Source: Doris montereyensis
Lineage: Eukaryota; Mollusca; Gastropoda; Nudibranchia; Dorididae
Assembly (NCBI GenBank): GCA_037039925.1
Contig: JAXRKP010000110.1
Location: 159,501-223,500 of the forward strand
DNA length: 64,000 bases
Direction: 5' to 3'
The first letter of the stretch is position 1, and each line of letters opens with the position of its first letter. Made by a program: the position numbers and the translations under genes. A model generated the notes under the pieces. The model was given only the letters and a program-made list of their open reading frames with translations. It did not search any database and was not told where the DNA came from. Positions 52,655 through 63,884 of the stretch are shown here, piece after piece.

Positions 52655-55140
52655 GCATGCCCGTAGACAATGACGATTATGGTTACTCTTTTACCACATT
52701 CTAATTTTTCAACAATGAACTACACAATAGGTTACCGGGTGCAGGGTGACATCAAGTACGGATACAGTATTCGATACTTAGGCGGGCTCTTTATTGCATA
52801 TTATATCTAATGACCGGAAGTGAAGGAATGAGTAACAATAACAATAAAAAGTTTTGTGGATTGCAGGCAAAACAATCTTTTTCCCAATCAATTAAAATAC
52901 TGATTTGATCCAAGAATTTCTTCACTAAGAACCTAATGCAGGCTACTTGAAATCTACCTGTGAAATATAGCGGTTGTGGGTGCAGTGGTTCCTGAGATTA
53001 GAGCGGTCAAAGTTTGAGATGTACAGTTTTATATATAGATAATATAAAACCCTTTGGTTAAGTGCACAGTGGCTTAAACCCTTTGGTTAAGTGCACAGTG
53101 GCTTAAACCCTTTGGTTAAGTGCACAGTGGCTTGGCCTCACTTTGACCAAGTGCATGCTCATATTTCCTCAACAAACATAATTATAATGATAATCTGGAC
53201 AAGTCATGCCTGTCACAAAATTTGTGAATGTGAGACATTCACGATACAGCTCCGATGACACAACAATAAATCACTGACAGTCAGCATGTCCTTCCAACAG
53301 TTATGTACGTAATCAGCTGTCAAAGTCAATGTCTGGTGAGGCTGTTGAGCCAAGGTAGGTTGGTGTCAGATAAAGTGCACTGAGCATCAACACCTACTAG
53401 TGTGTTACACTTCACAGTTCTCTCTCTCACACACACATGCGCATACAGAGAGAGAGAGAGGGGTGACCTCTTTTAACAATAGGGCCAAGCTACTAACACT
53501 TAAGTTCACAATGTTATTATTAACAACAGCACAACCACAACAAGTATTATTGTGTATTGTGTGTGTAGTGTTGGACTGCAGTGTATTGTGTACAGTGTAA
53601 TAATGTACGGCGACGGTAGTCGTTCCAGACTTGAGGGTACAGTGCCAAGCCTGGTCGATGACCTTCACAAATGGGATAACCATGGATATAGATGGAAACC
53701 TAGAGGTGTGAAGTCTGACAGGCTTATGTTTTTTTATCCGTGATCAATTTAAGTGCTAGGCGAGATACCCGTCATAATAATGTCATTACTAGGAAATAAA
53801 AAAATTAAAACAAACAACAAAAACAATGTGATTTAGAAAAATGCAGCAGCCTGTCTATGCCACAAGATATGAAACATCATGGGATGCAACGCCCAAAAAA
53901 TATATCCAAAAGGAGATAACCGTAAAAATAATGGTGACTCAGTCGACAAGTGTACTCTTAAGCTTGCTCCTAACCACCACGTACTTGGGCAGCGACAATT
54001 GTATATAATTAATTTTGTTCTCCATGTTTTGTAATGAAAATTAAAAGCCCAAAGCTCATTACAACCTACACTGACCATCCTCTAATGGATTATGTTTTGT
54101 AGTTAAAAAGCTAGAATTCATATGTCATCAGCCAAACCAGCAGCAGTGTGGTGTTATACTTTTATAGGCCAGGTTGAATTCATGTCATTTTTTCTAGCTT
54201 GTTACTAAGCTGTAATAATGCAAGTTGCTATTGTTATATTGCACAAAGAATAAAGAAAACGATTGTCTAAGAGTTTCTGACAGAGGATATTAAAAGTCAA
54301 GGCTCAGTTTTTGTTTCTATCATTTGTTCCAGTTTCAATTGTTTGTCTTGGGGAGAAAATATTTTGAAAGAGAAGAGGGTTAGTATTTGAATGTTTCAGT
54401 TGCAGCAATTTTTCAGGTTCCAGAAAATTATAACTAACCTGTGTGAGACAGTTTTCAGTCATTTCAATTGTCACCAAATATGAAATGAATATAACAATAT
54501 GAAAGAAACAAATTGTTTACTTGAACTTGAACACATGAGAGCAGTTTGTCACATGATATCATTCACAATGGGCTGTGACTTATCAAACTGGGACGACCTT
54601 TGAATCGAAAGTGACTGATTTTCATAATTGCTTATTAAATTTATTGACTATGTTTCTAAACGTGGAACTCAGTAGAGTTAGATATCTATTTAATTTGCAT
54701 AGATGCTGTAAAATAACAGTAACAGATTTAGATCTACATTTTTATAAAACCTATCACAAGCCCTATGCTATGATATAGTAATAGCGTGTAAGTATGGTGC
54801 CTTAGTTTGATGCCAACCATCAAAATCAACATTTTAAAAAGATAATGTAAGCAGATGAGGTAACAAAAGCAATTAGATATAGCTTTACCTTTATCTTTAA
54901 AACATTTATAAACTTCTATGATGATGTTCGTCGGCACAATTATAGGATTTTCATGACGTGGAACTTGTTTCTCTGACTCGGGCGAATCCTGATGAACTTG
55001 TGACTGTGAGTCTAAATTCAGAATTCGTAGGCAGTTGTCTTTCAATTTATCTGAAATGCATTCTGATTGACTAGCTTTTTGAGAAAAGTACGTAACGAAT
55101 GTGATAGTTTCAAGGCTGGTAAGTGTGTGTGCGAAGTCAT
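46457..55140 (-). CDS. TMEM199: TMEM199 / VMA12 V-ATPase assembly factor
   Basis: Six exons on the minus strand: 55140-54889, 52038-51965, 51630-51541, 50337-50308, 48075-47960 and 46537-46457. The family is an ER membrane chaperone for assembly of the V-ATPase Vo sector. Exon 2 gives EKVYLHEAVNGSDLLF and exon 3 gives NPDYVAKIEQLKI then EYKRITRNV, both close to vertebrate TMEM199. Exons 5 and 6 encode two membrane helices (around VLNFLLTVVSGFAFGY and GLIVGTVIFFVDLYF). The stop is the TGA at 46459-46457. Splice phases agree if one base is restored in exon 1 (252 nt, near 55060) and one in exon 4 (30 nt). The product would be about 214 aa, against 208 in human. The start ATG at 55140 lies in a different frame from the rest of exon 1 because of that break, so it is the least certain part. 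Intron 5 contains a 42-bp tandem array; intron 4 contains a LINE tail and a SINE. Confidence 0.82.
46985..47640. repeat. 42-bp tandem array in TMEM199 intron 5, about 15 units
   Basis: The unit contains CCCAAACCCTTAGCAATGGG then GATTCCATAGGCCCAATTTC. At 42 bp it is a multiple of three, so it reads as a 14-aa repeat on both strands (SQTLSNGDSIGPIS on plus). It is probably not coding: the plus frame is broken by TAA near 47170, and the array lies inside an intron. Confidence 0.9.
48640..49170 (+). mobile_element. non-LTR retrotransposon ORF2 3' remnant
   Basis: GQCTDTKVRILRSIVFPIAT, then YGCKTWRLNREDSRR and EMRCYRKVLRTSW, followed after a shift by further C-terminal ORF2 sequence. It ends in a GATGATGATGATAAT microsatellite-like tail, typical of some LINE 3' ends. 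In intron 4 of TMEM199, antisense to it. Confidence 0.72.
49418..49737 (-). mobile_element. tRNA-derived SINE, family 2
   Basis: TTTGATTTGATTTACCCATA (tail complement) opens it, with AACAGCCAAATGATCTTTAA in the body, GGGCTTGAACCCGCTATC (box B complement), and GCCTCTGGACCACCAAGTTA (box A complement). Full length, about 320 bp, in TMEM199 intron 4. Confidence 0.78.
49740..50300. other. TMEM199 intron 4 remainder
   Basis: No further exon or repeat was recognised between the SINE and exon 4. Confidence 0.4.
52310..52620 (-). mobile_element. Tc1/mariner transposase C-terminal relic
   Basis: The minus strand reads HHEWSPQYPDVNLMDYSV, a decayed form of the Tc1/mariner motif around SPDLNPxDY preceding the third catalytic acid. 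Upstream residues (CSKMKQHPTPVFLHKFLSG) are compatible with the preceding part. In TMEM199 intron 1, same strand as that gene. Confidence 0.6.
52622..52652. repeat. (AT)n microsatellite
   Basis: About 15 AT units adjacent to the mariner relic. Confidence 0.9.
53040..53132. repeat. 29-bp tandem repeat, three units
   Basis: Three near-identical copies of AACCCTTTGGTTAAGTGCAC plus AGTGGCTT, in TMEM199 intron 1. The rest of 53140-54880 holds only a small GA run near 53446-53461 and no recognised exon. Confidence 0.9.
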
Positions 55141-55504
55141 AATATTGATTTGTGTATAGATCTAGATCTAGTCACCATTTCATTTTAAATAAAAAATAAT
55201 AGACAGCCTCACTCAGTTGCCGATTTCGTAAATATTAATTTAGGCTAAATCTTAATTTTAAATAAACCCAGATTTCTAAAAAAAAAGGAATAACTTGTTG
55301 TTTATACTCATTGAATATTAAAAACATATTCGGTCTGCATTATGTATTCATTTCCCTTTTTCTGTAAATTTGAATAACATAATGACAAATGACATTTCAA
55401 AGAAAGAAATAATAGAATCCACAAAGAGCTACATTATTTTGTTTTATTAAAATTGCCGAGGCCGGCAAAATCAACAATTTCACTCAACCAATCTTCAATT
55501 CAAG
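55141..55504. promoter_or_regulatory. shared intergenic promoter region, TMEM199 / SFSWAP
   Basis: The two ATGs face away from each other across 364 bp, the arrangement of a bidirectional promoter. The stretch is AT-rich with no clear TATA box. The SFSWAP start sits in the context tcaagATGG, with a purine at -3 and G at +4. No repeat was recognised in it. Promoter function is inferred from geometry only. Confidence 0.5.
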
Positions 55505-58500
55505 ATGGCAGCGTCTTTGTGGTGGGATGAGCCTACTACGTCGTCTTCTACTTCTACAGTATCAAGTCACAGCAACAAGCAACAGAATGAGGACCTCTCT
55601 GTATTTGGATACTCATGTAAGCTGTTCCATGACGACGAAAGGGCTACAGCTATTGATCAAGGAAAGCTTCTTATACCATGGATGGGCGACGACAACCTCA
55701 TGATTGACAGGTCTGTGGTCCCATCTCGTTTTCTTCTTGACTCACTCATGATTCGCTTTATAATTTCTGCCGAAATTATAGTGTTCAATTAAATTGATAT
55801 TGAATGGACTCTTAAGTTTCAGTAGTTTAGAATATGAAATTTGTTAATGAACATGACAATTTAGGTTCCCACGACAACCATGAACTTCAACAGTAAGAAG
55901 AGATCCATCCATGCCCTGAAGGCTGAAGACTTCAACTTCACATTTCAATTGATTGTAATACAACAAATTGCCATGGGTTTTATTCAACATTGTTGGCCAG
56001 TTTTTACCTGGTCGTTCATTGGCAACAATTTTCATTATGTAATGGCCAATCATGTCACCCAATCAACCTGGGATGGTGAATTCATGTGCCTGATGTGATG
56101 AACTACTTTGAAGGACGTGCTGCACTCTTCCCGTGAGCAATGGAGTGAGCTGATCTTCCCAGATTCGTTAGGAAATTCGTGAGTCCATCTTAATATTTGT
56201 AAGTTCTGCATTTTTTCATATATTTCTTGTTTGTTTTTTATTTAATGTGTTGATTACCTAACGCTTTTATGATGAGGCTATATTGGGAAATATATATGGC
56301 AGGTTTCACAAAAATGGGACCCAATGATAACTTGAACTCTTCAATTAATCTTTCTCAAAGTCAAATTGATGAATCTCTTAACATTTGGTCCATGTATAGT
56401 TTTGACATCGCAGATATATAAAACATAATATTGTGAAATTTGCTTTCAATTTGTGTATTTTGTGAATATTTTTTTGGTGCAAACGTCAACAATTGAGACT
56501 GATGACATTTCCCTCTTTTTAATGTCCTTTTTCACTTCAAGGTAGGTGAGGTCAACGACCTTTTATTCTGTTTTCTTTAATTCCATGTGAAAGAGAATTG
56601 TTCAAAGAAAATTTGGCGAGTTCTAAATTAAAAAATTTTTTTGCAGTGATCACGTGAGGCAGGTTTCAAATTTTCGTTATTATGTAACAACAGTGGTCTA
56701 CAAACGAACACACAATAAGAGCTGGAAAAAAACCAGTTGAAAAATACGTAGAAGCGCCGTTTTATGATCTAGAGTGAAAGAAAACATATTCCTACGACCA
56801 TATATCCTGTAAAAGACACACAAAAAAATCAAAGGTAACTCTAAATGAGAGTGAGAATAACATGAGACTACTGTCAGTCTGCAAAGCCTTATGATCGGAC
56901 AAAAATTTTTTTTTCGATCTGAGATCTAATAACGGTAATATTGCGTCGAGCTATTTTTCGTAGTTCATCTTGTGAAAGCCTATTGAGAAATCATGAAATT
57001 TTTGTTTTTAAATTGTCCGGAATATTTTGTCTTTTTGAATGTCCCTTGCGGCCATGCGCTGGCGGCCGCACAAAAATGTAGATGATAATCGGCCATCAGA
57101 AAGGAGACTGTGATCAGGTTAGATTCGAGACCGTTCAGGTTAGATTCGGTTGCATTAGCAAGACCTGCTTTGGTTTATCGTGAGTGAAACTTATGTAAAG
57201 AAGTCCGGCAATCAATAGGCTTTCATGATTTATTACTTTCTAATAAATAAAGACAAGATAATTGGCAATACGGGAGGTTTAGAAGTCCATTACAACGACA
57301 GTGACTCTACGTACGTCTCCACTATGCACAGTCTTTTTTCGCATAACTATACAATATTACTAAAAACGTATTTTAACGAGAGAGAGAGAAAATAATACTA
57401 ATAGCACAGGTTCAAGTAGAGTTCAAGATTTGTCAGCCATCGCTCCCATCCCGTTCCATATTCCACGAAGCAATTATCGATCGATAAAGACATAAAAGTT
57501 TGTGCTAGTCTAGTGGGGCGCTCTATGTGACTGTAGATAGTCGGAGGGGGGGGGGTGATAATGGGAGTAGGAGGGGGCACTACGGGGGAAAAGAACGATT
57601 GTCGTCAAAAGCGCTTTATTTTCGGTGAGGGTTTTGTTGTTGGTGCATCTCTCCCTCCCCCCTCTTTCTCTGTTGGCAAATATCGCCTATGCGTATCGCA
57701 TCCTCACTGTTTATATAAGTCGTGAAGTTTACCGCACGGTTTCAGCAAAATGGTACACACGATTAACACGTAATAAGGATAGTATAAAGGCGTACAATCA
57801 CAGCATTAAAAAAAAAACACGATCTGGAACACGCGAGTCATCTGATCAACGGTAAGGCACCGGCCGTGGACTCCACGCCGAGGTGTCAGGAAACACAAAC
57901 ACAGACTTCACATCTTATTGAGAACTAGTGAAAAGTCAGGGAACTCTCCAAACCAGATGCCCAAGCATTACGTCACTAAATAAACGCCACGGAAACCTTG
58001 GTCGACCCGTGCAGTTTGCGTAACATTACGTCACTGCACGGCTTACTCTACACAGTAGCCATGCGTCACTGGCATTGGACTTAGAATTTTCACAGTTATG
58101 CCCCTTGACTGAAATACATGACTTTTAAAAAGCTAATTTACTCCTCACAGTCCTTTGCTATCTCTTAAAGTCATATATCTGGAATCCTCAGGTTCTAAGC
58201 TTTAACATGGTATACAACACTTGTAAGTAATGTAACATGTACATTTTGACAAAAGAGGGAAATGGGGATGGACCATTTTGTGAAACCTGCCATATATTGA
58301 ATTTTTTAATATATTATATAGGCCTATTATTTGAGATATAGCTAAGTCCAATTTATATTTGACACATTTGTTTTCTGAAAATATTAATACATACTTTTTT
58401 CAGTCTTTCTAGGAAGGTAGTTTATTCTCAGATGTGTGAAATCCACGTGTATGTCATGACAGCATTTATGGGTATAGTAGTTCATTTTAGAGTTTATTAT

Positions 58501-60017
58501 ATTAAATTACTCTGTATTTATGGATACTTAGCAATTTGCTCTTTGTTGTATTATGTATTTTGTTGAAAAATCAAGTGTTCTAATACTTGCAGAATGGAAG
58601 AGAAATGGCTAAATTTTCTTCTCTACAGCTGTGAGTGAAAGATGAAGAATGCTTACCGGTATCTTTCTTTCTTTTTGTAACTTTTGGAAAGATTTTAAAT
58701 GAATCAAAATTTAGATAGTAATCTAATTTTGAATAGGATTCTAGAGATATACATATATTTATAAGTAATTTTTTTATTGCTGCAGATATGATGGGCGCGC
58801 CACTTATATGACCTTGTGGCTCATGATGCTGTAAATGTTGTGAACAAAAACCCAGAATTGTCAGAAGAAGAAAAGGCCATTGAAAAGGCGTGTGATGAAG
58901 AACGATACCTTGAGCTGTACAAAGATGTGCAAGAGGAAGCAATGTATGAGGGTAAGCCATAAGTTTGATAACTGATTTTAAATATTCCCAGTGTTGTTGT
59001 TTTTTTTTTTTTTTTAGAGAGAATAGGCATGATGATTATGGAGTTTCAAAGGAAGAAGTATCACAAGCACATCCAAAGTGCTTTCTTTATTTATGGGGGG
59101 AAATAAAGGTAGCTGGTACGTGTCTAACGCACATCTTCGACCCCATTCAACACCGCCATCATTAGTTGTTTTTTTTTAAACATCAAAATCAGAACTTATT
59201 CATATCTTTTGCAGAGGAGGAATGGAAGCGGTACTACTTGGCTCTACAGGAAGGATACCAGGCGGTTGGCTTCAGCTATGATCAGCAACAGAGGGATGCA
59301 GAGACTGAGTCTGCCACTGATGATAAAGGTAATAGATAATAAACATGCGAAGAGAAGGCGAATGTTGAAAACGCGATTCGGTGTTAAATTGATATGAGTG
59401 TGGTGTCTCAAATTGTTGACCTCTTGGGCCAGAGTGAATGCTGTGCCATTGACAGTTGGTATGCAAGTTTATCACCGTAATGACTTGTGAACTTAAGAAG
59501 AACTTTATAATTGTGCCCTTGAATCAACATTTATTTAAAAGAACTCAAGAGAGAAAATACAACACCAGCTAGAACTAAATTGCCAGGGAAGAAAAAGTAA
59601 GGCACTCTTATTTTTGAGGTCAGTATATCAACACTTAGTCCCATCAGAGACGGATGCATGATTAAAAAAAAGGTCCTGTGCACAGATCAGACTGCTCTGT
59701 GCTCCCTCAGCTGTTTACAGGGCAGTCTTGGCAAAATTAAAAATCCTACCAAAACCTTTGGTATCACCATAGTTGTGGATGTGGGTAAAATCAAATCAAC
59801 GCCTTAATGTATTCAGTGAAATGTCCTGAGATAATGTGCTTGGTCAAATGAATTTTGAAAAGGAACCGATATTCTTTTCATGTTAGGTACCCTTTTAGCT
59901 TGTGAAGGAACCACTCAAAATCTCCATGTACCTTGTTTCATAACAGATCCGGTTGAAGAGGAAGAGAAACCCTTTGTGGCACCTGAAGAGTTGAATGTTC
60001 CGGATGACATGATACAG
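55505..60017 (+). CDS. SFSWAP: SFSWAP (suppressor of white-apricot) splicing regulator, 5' part
   Basis: Four exons: 55505-55710, 58786-58951, 59215-59328 and 59947-60017. Exon 1 starts [10 protein letters not shown] and carries [17 protein letters not shown] then [15 protein letters not shown], the conserved N-terminus of SFSWAP. Exon 2 gives RYDG and [13 protein letters not shown]; exon 3 gives [19 protein letters not shown]; exon 4 gives [14 protein letters not shown]. Exons 1, 3 and 4 are in phase. Exon 2 (166 nt) is one base short, near GGGCGCGCC at 58793-58801. The SURP modules and RS tail that define the rest of the family are not in the window, so the gene must continue past 64000 or end in the transposon-filled sequence after exon 4. 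In other animals the protein autoregulates its own splicing and regulates alternative splicing. Intron 1 holds a 2-kb TIR element. Confidence 0.88.
56297..58292. mobile_element. TIR DNA transposon, copy B
   Basis: Starts TGGCAGGTTTCACAAAAATG and ends ATTTTGTGAAACCTGCCA, inverted relative to copy A at 1411-3479. It lacks A's nested insertion but has about 1 kb (57030-58080) that A lacks. That extra part contains a poly-G run near 57545, a small GA run near 57379, and no recognised transposase. It occupies most of SFSWAP intron 1. Confidence 0.75.
59625..59803 (+). mobile_element. SINE family 2, 3' part
   Basis: CACTTAGTCCCATCAGAGAC, CAGCTGTTTACAGGGCAGTC, CATAGTTGTGGATGTGGGTA and the short tail AATCAAATCAA. 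The head is missing. In SFSWAP intron 3. Confidence 0.72.
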
Positions 60018-60039
60018 GTTTGTAGGCTCAGTTGTGTGT

Positions 60040-60130
60040 CTGTAATGATAGTAATGATAATAATTTCATTTATAAAGCGCCTTCCATCGAGACTTTAAAT
60101 CGCTGTACATTTGACATAGCACACTACACA
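60040..60130. repeat. SINE-like 3' fragment
   Basis: ATTTCATTTATAAAGCGCCT followed by TCGCTGTACATTTG. Phrases of this kind are common at SINE 3' ends in marine invertebrates; the complement of a similar phrase (TTAAGCGCCTTTCATAAG) occurs near 32278. The link is tentative. Confidence 0.35.
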
Positions 60131-60539
60131 ATTTAACTAGCAAACAACAAAGAATATCTTGATTCTGACAAAATAATTATATGGATAAGAGGAAGCATAT
60201 CCAGGACAGATGTTTTACAAAAAGGTGTGTCTTTAGCAGAACTTTCTACCATTCCGGATTGTGCTGAATCATTCCGCAAAATCGATAGTGATTCCGCCAT
60301 GCGTACATCTCTTCCGTGAAATCGTTTCCCCGTAATATTTTCCGCTGTGGGAAGGAGTAGCCGTTGAAAATCGAGATGTCCGTATTCACATGCTTATAGA
60401 CGCCATTGCAGCTGCGCACTGCATGCTTTTGATTCCCGCCAAGACTGAACTTCCGCCGTAAGCTGTTTACAGTCTATAAGTTACAACTGCATGTTCTATT
60501 CAGCCATTCTGAGTTAGATCTTTGTCTCTATACGACTTA

Positions 60540-60965
60540 CGGTTCGACTTACACATTCTTCTTTGTGAGTTTATTTCTGTTTGGATTTATATTATGATCG
60601 ACTGCATAATTTGATTGTGTTTTAGTTTGGATTTGTGCTGGATTACTAGGTCTATTGTTATTTCATTACGAATTACGGTACGACGGACACATTTTTTTGT
60701 GAATTCAATTCCATTTGGATTTACTTTCTACTTTCTGATTGAAATTGAGTAAATAATTTTATCATGTTTTAGTTTTGAATATTTTTGATTTGTGCTGGAT
60801 TACTAGATCTAGTCTAGATCTATTAATTGTTATTGTATTATCTCAGCTTCGTTAGGAATTACGGTACGACGGACACATTCTTGGTGGATTCATTTCCATT
60901 TGGATTTGTTTTTGTTTTGAATTAATAATTTGATCGTGTTTTAGTCTTGAATTATTTTTTTTTGT
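60540..60965. repeat. three diverged direct repeats upstream of the hAT frame
   Basis: Units near 60540, 60668 and 60855 share ACGGTACGACGGACACATT (first unit GGTTCGACTTACACATTC), TTCCATTTGGATTT, GTGTTTTAGT and TTGTGCTGGATTACTAG. Spacing is about 130-190 bp. They lie immediately 5' of the transposase ATG at 60981, and could be subterminal repeats or a promoter array of the element. Confidence 0.6.
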
Positions 60966-60980
60966 GCTATAGTCAATAGC

Positions 60981-62325
60981 ATGGCGCCGCCAGCAAAACG
61001 ACCCAGAGTTGAACAGAAGTTTCGACAGGAATACACTGCAACATGGGCTTCCATTGTGTCGTCAAAATTAGGTAACCATCATGCTCGCTGCACTTTATGT
61101 GAATCGGATTTTACCATAAAATCGGGAGGTGCAAACGATGTGGAAAGACATGTGAAAAGTAAGGAGCACCAAGAGATGAACAAACTAAAATCAAAATTAA
61201 AATCGTCTTTCTTATCTGCAGCAAGCACGCCTTTGGACGTGTTATGGTGGCAGAGATGTTATTTAATAGGTTCATTGTTTAGCACAACCTACCAATGGCT
61301 GTTTCTGATCATGCAGCGGATTTATTTAAGAAACTATTTCCTGATTCCGCTATTGCCAAAAAAAAATTTGTGTGCACGGACAAAGGCAGCCGCAGTGACT
61401 AAATGTCTGGCTACGGATGTTTCAGCAGCCACTGTAGAAAGGATGAGGACTCAGCCATTCAGCCTGGGCACTGATGGTTCTAATGATGGAGGGGCTGGTC
61501 AGCTTTATCCAATAGTTGTGCGGACATTTGATGAAAGGGAAGGGCATGTGGTGACAGATCTTGTCACTTTAAAGACATGTGATGGAGCTTCCACCGGCGA
61601 AAATATATTTAATGTTCTCGGCAGCTGCAGGAAGACAAAGTTAGTTGGAGCAACTGTCTAGCCTTTTCGTGTGACAATGCCAGTGTCATGACTGGGGTAC
61701 ACAGTGGAGTCTCTGCTCACATCCATAAGCAGAATGCAGAGGTTTATATTAATGGTTACCCTTGCCATCTACTTCATTTGGCAGCAAAGACAGCCACCTA
61801 AGAACTGACTGGACGTGGAAGACCAGCTGGTAGATATTTTCTTTTCTTGGACAAAAGCAGCAAGAGGAAGAAGGAATTCCGTCAATTCCAGGAAGAATGT
61901 GGAGTGAAACTGCATGCCATCATTAAGCATGGTGTGACCAGATGGCTGTCATTACTTGCGTGTGTTGAGCGATTGATTCAGCAATGGGATCCCTTTCGCT
62001 TGTATTACAAGGACCAGTTGGATTCTCTCAATAACCAAGAAAACGTCAAACAAGTGTGCCTTCTCCAGATCAACAAATTCATGGAGAACAAAGCCGTAAA
62101 GCTTTACTGTCTCTTTTTAAAGAGAACCTACCCATTTTTACCAATCATAACCTCATGCTCCAAAAAGAAGCACCTCAAGTTTACCGTCTAAAGGCATGAA
62201 CTCATTACGGATCTGGTAGTTCGCTTCATCAGGCCGGATTTTTCCATAAAATTTGATGACAGGAAGTTGCAGCTTACGAGAAAAGACATCTTGATGGGTG
62301 GCGATGCTGGATTTTTAAATTTAAA
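60981..62325 (+). mobile_element. hAT-type transposase with BED-like zinc finger, frame-broken
   Basis: It starts MAPPAKRPRVEQKFRQEY. A BED-like finger follows (CTLCESDFTI, with HVKSKEHQ supplying the histidines), then FSLGTDGSNDGG and LYPIVVRTFDEREGHV, then CDNASVMTGVHSGVSAHI near 61670, YPCHLLHLAAKTAT near 61760, and KHGVTRWLSLLACVERLIQQ near 61930. Several frame breaks occur (about 61230, 61640, 61800). The C-terminal hATC dimerisation region was not seen. It lies downstream of SFSWAP exon 4 in the same orientation. A domesticated hAT-like gene is less likely given the breaks. TIRs were not identified. Confidence 0.7.
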
Positions 62326-63130
62326 AATATCCATGTCTTCTTCCTCAAGAAAACATAAAACATGTGAACTGTTATGTCTGTTAAATTGTAGTTACATCTG
62401 CACAACCAAAAAAATTGGAATTAAGAGTTAGAAGTCGGCCCAAGAAAGATACACTGATACACCCCCGCCCCTGTCTCGGCAAGTTGATTCCTCATTTTCA
62501 AATGAAATTCCTCATTTTCAGGTCTGTGATTCCTCTAAGGTATATACTAGGGTAGGAAGCTTTGCTTTTATGCGTTTTTCAAATGTTGTTACACAATTTG
62601 TGAGCCTGGCCAACACCGGAAGTGAGTCCTGTTTTAGAAAAATATGTATCAAATCATTTCAGTTTTATTTTTTTAGGGAACTGTGTTAATATATTTGAGT
62701 CCTTGGATCTGTATACACAGCAAAGAAAAATTGCTCCCAGCAATAAATAGTTATTATATTCCTTCTAGGACAATAGGAGACGGTTGACATGACGACAAAG
62801 AAGAAAACTTTGCAGCTGCTTATCAATATGGAGAATAACAGCTCTCAGTGTCACCAAGGGTAAACAGGATGCAAACTATTGGTAGCGAATGAATAAACTA
62901 AGTTAAAGACAATCCCACAGAGCTTGATTTAAGTTTTCCGTTTTGAGTATCTTTGTTTCTAGATTAGATCTTTATCTAGTGAGTTCTTTCAGAACAAGCT
63001 ATAGATTTGGAACTTTTACAGTTTAACTTCTGATGTAATCTATACATCTCATCTTGGACATGTGTTCGTACGATGTATCCCAAGTTTTGGTATAACTTGT
63101 TGATGAAATTACTTGTGATGAAGCCTTAGA
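62326..63130. other. non-coding stretch after the hAT relic
   Basis: No exon was recognised; in particular no SURP exon of SFSWAP. A short duplication (GATTCCTCATTTTCA, AAATTCCTCATTTTCA) lies near 62487-62520. Confidence 0.4.
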
Positions 63131-63134
63131 TATA

Positions 63135-63135
63135 T

Positions 63136-63211
<76 letters not shown>
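63135..63211. repeat. (AT)n microsatellite
   Basis: About 38 AT units. The Ile/Tyr-rich minus-strand frame is an artefact. Confidence 0.95.
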
Positions 63212-63217
<6 letters not shown>

Positions 63218-63424
63218 CGCTTTGGAAGAAGACCTCAATTAATTACGTTTTTCTTGAATTATTCCTTTATTTTCCCGTTATTATATTTTTTTTTGGTCGA
63301 GGATGCGTGCAGACGACTTATTTTAAAATATTTATAACAAGCTTCAGAATGGAGATAGAAAAACAAATTATACATCAAAATAACAGGAATTAAATGCAGT
63401 TTCAAATAATTAATGAACTGATGA

Positions 63425-63631
63425 AAATAGGTTTTTGCACTATTGGGACCACTAGATCTATCAGAATCGTCACTGTCTTCCATCAAACAAATTATCATCA
63501 GATTCACTCAGTTCATCATCGTCTAAATCAGAAAACCTTCATCAACAGTACATAGTTCTAAGGCTTGTTGTGCTGTCAATCGTCAGAGCACGGCCTCGGA
63601 AAGGTGCACTAGATGAACTAGCAGAAGCCAT
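63425..63631 (-). mobile_element. possible PiggyBac-like transposase N-terminus
   Basis: From the ATG at 63631 the minus strand gives MASASSSSAPFRGRALTI. After one-base shifts it gives QQALELCTVDEG, then DLDDDELSESDDNLFDG and EDSDDSDRSSGPNS. A small start followed by an A-L-E-L helix and an acidic Ser/Asp stretch is the typical N-terminus of PiggyBac-like proteins. No DDE domain follows before 63135, so it is at best a truncated relic. A host exon is the alternative. Confidence 0.35.
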
Positions 63632-63884
63632 ATTTGTAAACAAAAATCATCTGATTTACAGGATTGAAGAAAAAAGGCAATAGAATGCAGAGAAAACACA
63701 ATATTTTTCAGTTGTTTTCGTTCTACTTTCACTTTTATGGAGCATGTGAATAAGAAGAGTGATTTTCCTTTGATTATAAAACTTATACTTGAGTCAAACG
63801 AAATAATACTAGAGTAGCACTAACGCTAACAGCGTTGTTCAGTCAAAACGTGAATGGTTGCTGAACACTGAAAGCATTGTTCAG

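Noticed and set aside
53405..53743. Overlapping plus and minus frames near 53.5 kb
   Set aside because: Low-complexity CT/CA and TGT-rich sequence; no splice-consistent or family evidence.
61847..62191. Separate gene downstream of the hAT frame
   Set aside because: It continues the same transposase (TRWLSLLACVERL motif) after a frame break.
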